Origin: Mytilus trossulus | Taxonomy: Eukaryota; Mollusca; Bivalvia; Mytilida; Mytilidae | DNA: 64,000 nt | Direction: 5' to 3' | Assembly (NCBI RefSeq): GCF_036588685.1 | Contig: NW_026963310.1 | Span: 3,038,001-3,102,000, forward strand | Part shown: positions 60,095 through 64,000 of the stretch, one piece after another | Numbering within the stretch: the stretch's first letter is position 1 | How the letters are laid out: every line of letters begins with the position of its first letter | Program-made: the position numbers and the translations under genes | The notes under the pieces: model-generated | Database searches by the model: none | Seen by the model: the letters and a program-made list of their open reading frames with translations, nothing else | Told to the model about the DNA's origin: nothing

Positions 60095-61550
60095 ATTCTT
60101 ACATTTTGAAATATAGACGAATACTGTTTCAATTAAATATTTCTACATATAACATGTATAATATCTCAAAGTATCTTTTGAAAAGATAATGAACACGGAT
60201 GTCTGTGAGTCCAATTTTAGATTCAAAGCAAGAACATTTCTAAAATGATGAAAAAAATGAATATGTCATTAAAAATAAATTCCTTATCTGATAGGAAAAC
60301 AAATTACGTTCTGTTTGTAAGTTTAGATAGTACATATACAGAGCTTTCAAAGTACACGGATACCAACTGATACGAATCACCATTAAACAGACGAATCATG
60401 ACCATTTCTAATGATATAGCTTTGATGTTACCTTACGATACAACATATCTCAATTACTTGTTTTAATCGCTAAATCTCCAAATCCAGATAATTTAGAGGA
60501 AGAACTGGGAAAGGGAACTATTGTTAAATGTATGAAAAGTCTAGAGAGAATTATTTTCAACTATTTTATGGCTTCAATCTCAAAACAAGAACACGGACCC
60601 TACAATTTTTTTCTACTTTTTAGTCCCTAGTTTTTGCAATTGCAGGGGAAACTACCGATATTTAAAAAATTCCCTCTCAATGAGTGGTATGTGATTCCCA
60701 ATGAGACAGTTATCTAAAATTCCGTGGATGTAAGCAGCTATAGGTAATTAACGCATGTCCCTCAACAATGTATGGACAGAACTCATATCGTATTGTTATG
60801 ACTTTGTATAACAGGTCCAGATATGGCAAAATGAAAAACAACTGTTTGATTGTGATAAAACAATAAAAAAAAAAATGAATACAAAATATTACAGACAGCT
60901 GCTAACAACGTATCCACTGAATTACAAGTTTCTTACTTGGGACACACACAGAACGTGGTAACGTTAAAAATGTTTGTGAGCGCTCAACTCTCGATCCCTT
61001 AACCAGCTGGAACAATGGCCGGCGTAAATGTAGCAACACAATACGCCAAACACAACCTGTTGTTCAGTTGGAAAGGATTGACTCTTCGGGCCGGCACGAA
61101 GCATAGACAAAAACAAGACCCCTGATGGGGGTGTCCAACTTATCATGTAATCACTAATTGTTTGCCAATTTAATCATAATTATATTCATTACCATTTAAA
61201 TAAAACAAGAAAATCAAATTATTATGAAATGTTTGGTCCAGTAATAAAATAATCACTCAAGATAAAAACAGCCACGTGAGCAAACGTTATCACAAACGAC
61301 ATCAGGAGGCTCACATGATAACAAACAGACAAAATAAACCAAGTGTCGATCTAAGAGTCGCAACTCGTAGTTCAAAGCCATGCAGCTACTACAATGTACT
61401 ATTAATTACTAAATCATGATTTTCAAGACTTACACATACAGGACTATACCAAGTACAAATCCAATAAATCTAGAGGAAAGACATCACCAGCAGGTAGTAT
61501 GAGAAAATATTCCATGGCTTTGTGCAATGTTATGTTATTAGTATCGAAAG
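60095..61550 (+). repeat. Segmental duplication, copy B
   Basis: Partner of 53170-54412, somewhat longer. It includes an R4 copy at 60660-60800. The 4.2 kb ACCCAGCAGGC element ends ~125 bp upstream. Confidence 0.8.
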
Positions 61551-62042
61551 GATGTAGGAACAGAGGAGTTAATAACAATATCATGTATACATGGTATATG
61601 AATAAAACATGCATATTTATGATTTTTAAAATGTTCAGTTCTATTAGCATATCAATTAAAGTTCCGATTACGACAGAGGTCGTTTATGACGGTGCTAAAT
61701 TGGCAAAGTTTAAAATCAGTATACTAGTATAATTATAACTGTAATCAATAAGTTTTGATTCAATTAAATTTTAATCTTGGACATAATATATTATTAAATT
61801 AGTATACTATTACCAGCTTTAGTGATCAATACATCTGTGTTGTATGGCTCTTTATTTGAGTCATCTTGTATGGATTTATTACATCAACCCTATTGCATTT
61901 GAGCAGCTTATGCACATTTCAAGATGACTGTACGTCCTAACAAATAAATATGAAAGTTACGAACAATTAAAACATAGGATATACAGTAATGAATAAACTT
62001 TTGAAAGTTTGTTACCTTCAGTAAATGTTATTGATGAGTCTG
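61551..62042. other. No gene seen
   Basis: AT-rich DNA with no supported feature. Confidence 0.5.
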
Positions 62043-62374
62043 TTAGGCAGCAATCAATTGATTTTTATTTATTTTTTTTGGGGGGGGGATTGGGTCTATG
62101 GAATTTTTTTCTGGACAAACTTTTTGTTTTGCCTTCGGCGAAAGACAATCTATTTTGTTGACGACAAGTTGAAAAAAAAAATTCTTTCAATTTTAGCATT
62201 ACATATAGTGGCAGCTGTCAGAGTGTGAAACAAACATTTTTTTTTTCTCAGGGTGAAAAACAAATATTTTTTTTTCTCCAGAAACTGGAAACAAACTTTT
62301 TTTCCAAAAAACACCATAGCGCGACCTCCACCCCCCACCCCCACCCCGAAAAGCAAATATGGTTGCTGCCTTAG
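62043..62374. mobile_element. MITE with TTAGGCAGCAA termini, copy 2
   Basis: Starts TTAGGCAGCAATCA and ends GGTTGCTGCCTTAG. The interior matches 30705-30988 in block order, with longer homopolymers and a CCACCCCC-rich insertion. Confidence 0.85.
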
Positions 62375-62715
62375 AATTTGTACATTGGGTACGCGGGACC
62401 CATGCCAAGAGTCTGGGTGGGATCCTTTATTTCTATATTCGTTATTAATTGTATGCCATTTTACTCTATTCAAGTTTATTTGTTTTTACCATTATTCTCT
62501 ATTCTTTATTTTTTGTTCCATTTTTTTCTTTATTCGACATTTAATTATCTGGCTTTGTTAGTCGCTTGTTATTCCCTTTATAGGCCTTTTTAATAGAAGT
62601 GTTCAAATGACACTCACATGTCACGATATGCACAGACGCGTGGAAAAAAATAACAAAATACAGAAGGGACAAGATGGTTTGGGTACGAAAATGACTAAGT
62701 CGTCACAAAAACAAA

Positions 62716-63083
62716 ATGTCAGCCTCCTTACGCAAAAGACAACGAAGAGAAAATTCAGATGATTCAGAAGATGAATGGACAAACGAATCTTTTAATTCAA
62801 GCCAGAAATGTATACCTCATGACACGAGTGAATGGACTGATACTACTCTTCGTGAACTTAACATAAGTTGGAACCAAACTGTAATTAACAGTCCTAATGA
62901 GTTACTAGATTCAGTGAATGTTCCTCCCTTGTCGGAGGAATTGGAAAATACTTCTACGTATATTGAGAAGAAACTTGATTTCGACATGACATTTGATGAC
63001 ATTGATCTTGACTTCAAAGCTGTATATGATAAATTCTCAGACTTGCAACAACTTCTGCGAAATTCTGCTGGAGAAACTCAAAG
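62716..63083 (+). CDS. Probable first exon of an unidentified acidic protein
   Basis: ATG at 62716 in an A-rich context (ACAAAATGTC). The 122 codons start with a basic cluster (LRKRQRR), then an acidic serine-rich stretch (ENSDDSEDEW), later LDFDMTFDDIDLDF and a helix-like LQQLLRN. Composition is unlike the AT-driven hydrophobic background ORFs: balanced, polar, with four tryptophans, which supports real coding. A donor CAAAG|GTTTAC at 63083 would end the exon in phase 2. The open frame continues only ten codons further, into a hydrophobic run typical of intron translation. No family is recognised. The basic/acidic start suggests a nuclear protein or transposon-encoded N-terminus, but that is a guess. 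Remaining exons would lie beyond 64000. Confidence 0.5.
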
Positions 63084-64000
63084 GTTTACATTTATCATGT
63101 TTATATTTATGTAACCGGAGTCAATCATGTTTGTTGGTTTCGATCTATGTTTCGATATATGAACTAGCTTTTTATGTTAGATACGCAAATGTCGACTGAT
63201 TCTTTGAACGACGATGCCTAAGTAATGCCCATATATTTGAAATGAATTCAATATACCAATGTAGTAGTACAGATTCGAAATTAAACCAAGAGATACCAAG
63301 ACCACATACCGGGTTCTAGGACCTGAGTCTCTGTTTCTTAAATCAGTGAGACGATAAAGTTTTCATATTTTGATTTACACTAAAACATATATATTTGCGC
63401 AAGTATATCTACACAACACAACATACAATATTCACAATAAATTATTCCCTTAACTAAATTCCCCTAAGTTATATTTGCAAAATTATAATCTTAACCCTTA
63501 TTTAAATGTAAAGTAAAATCCTATTCTTATCTTTATATTAAGTCCTACATATTAAATTAACAGGTTTTATTTCCGAGGTGTGGCGAAGCCAAAAAGGTAA
63601 AATTAAGTCAAATGGGACAAATTATCTCCCTTACATTTAAATGCACCTACCTTGTCAGTCTCTTTAACAGACTGTGGCTCTCTAAATGATTAAGCAATTT
63701 GAATGGGTAAAACGTTTGTATATATAGTGCCAGAGCACCTAAATTTAGTAACAGAATACATTGTAATATCCAATAGTTGTTATTAAAATGTAAAATGGCG
63801 TACTCCTAAAAGTGGAATCAAGCTTAGCCTATGTAAAATGCCAAGATACGACATTGGGAACCTCTCTAAATAGCAGCCATTTACACACGAGAAGAATTTC
63901 TAAATAATATCATGAAAATACAGTAAATTATGGCATAAGTTAATTAAAAAGTATTACAAAGGGACAAGCAATGTCCGGGTAAATTAATTTCATAAAAGTG
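63084..64000. other. No gene seen
   Basis: AT-rich sequence. If 62716-63083 is an exon, this is the start of its intron. Confidence 0.5.

Noticed and set aside
62150..62473. Overlapping ORFs of ~70-107 codons on both strands
   Set aside because: They lie in a MITE with long homopolymers and C-rich runs; no domain.

Overview
This 64 kb window reads as AT-rich animal nuclear DNA. It is most likely from a bivalve mollusc, and a mussel-like species is my best guess. The reasons are split exons with clean GT/AG signals, a PAN-EGF-fibrinogen lectin-type gene, tRNA-derived SINEs, and several dispersed repeat families that I associate from memory with mytilid mussels. The species call is inference. 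I see no rRNA, no bona fide tRNA and no CRISPR.

Layout. 0-6 kb: dispersed repeats and a ~4 kb element (1868-5849) with inverted ends, arrays of a near-palindromic 25-bp unit near both ends, and TA at both flanks. 6-13 kb: mostly unique-looking AT-rich DNA with repeat fragments. 13.5-17.9 kb: a minus-strand L1/Tx1-like LINE with endonuclease, reverse transcriptase and zinc knuckle, broken by one base in a homopolymer. 19.5 kb: a SINE. 20.16-51.31 kb: a plus-strand gene that I reconstruct as six exons encoding 353 residues (signal peptide, PAN/apple, EGF-like, complete fibrinogen-related domain). Every exon junction is phase-compatible.

The centre of the window is a nested transposon system. 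Intron 2 of that gene holds a ~20.85 kb element (21962-42810). Its termini start CACTAC, it has ~140 bp inverted ends with subterminal repeats, and ATA flanks both sides: the hallmarks of a CACTA (EnSpm/CMC) DNA transposon. Inside it lie a lone protein-coding exon (33733-34317, possibly the tail of its transposase), several MITEs and satellites, and a very young 6.1 kb LTR retrotransposon (35969-42089). The LTRs of that retrotransposon differ only in a poly-C tract. It has a tRNA-Leu primer-binding site, a broken gag and no visible pol. Taking out the CACTA element would shrink intron 2 from ~22.5 kb to ~1.7 kb.

51-64 kb: a duplicated ~1.2 kb segment (53.2-54.4 and 60.1-61.5 kb). Between its copies is a 4.2 kb element (55757-59970) with ACCCAGCAGGC termini and an internal 51-bp satellite. 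Near the end is a plausible first exon of an unidentified acidic protein (62716-63083) whose remaining exons would lie beyond the window. Most short ORFs elsewhere are chance or are translations of repeats.
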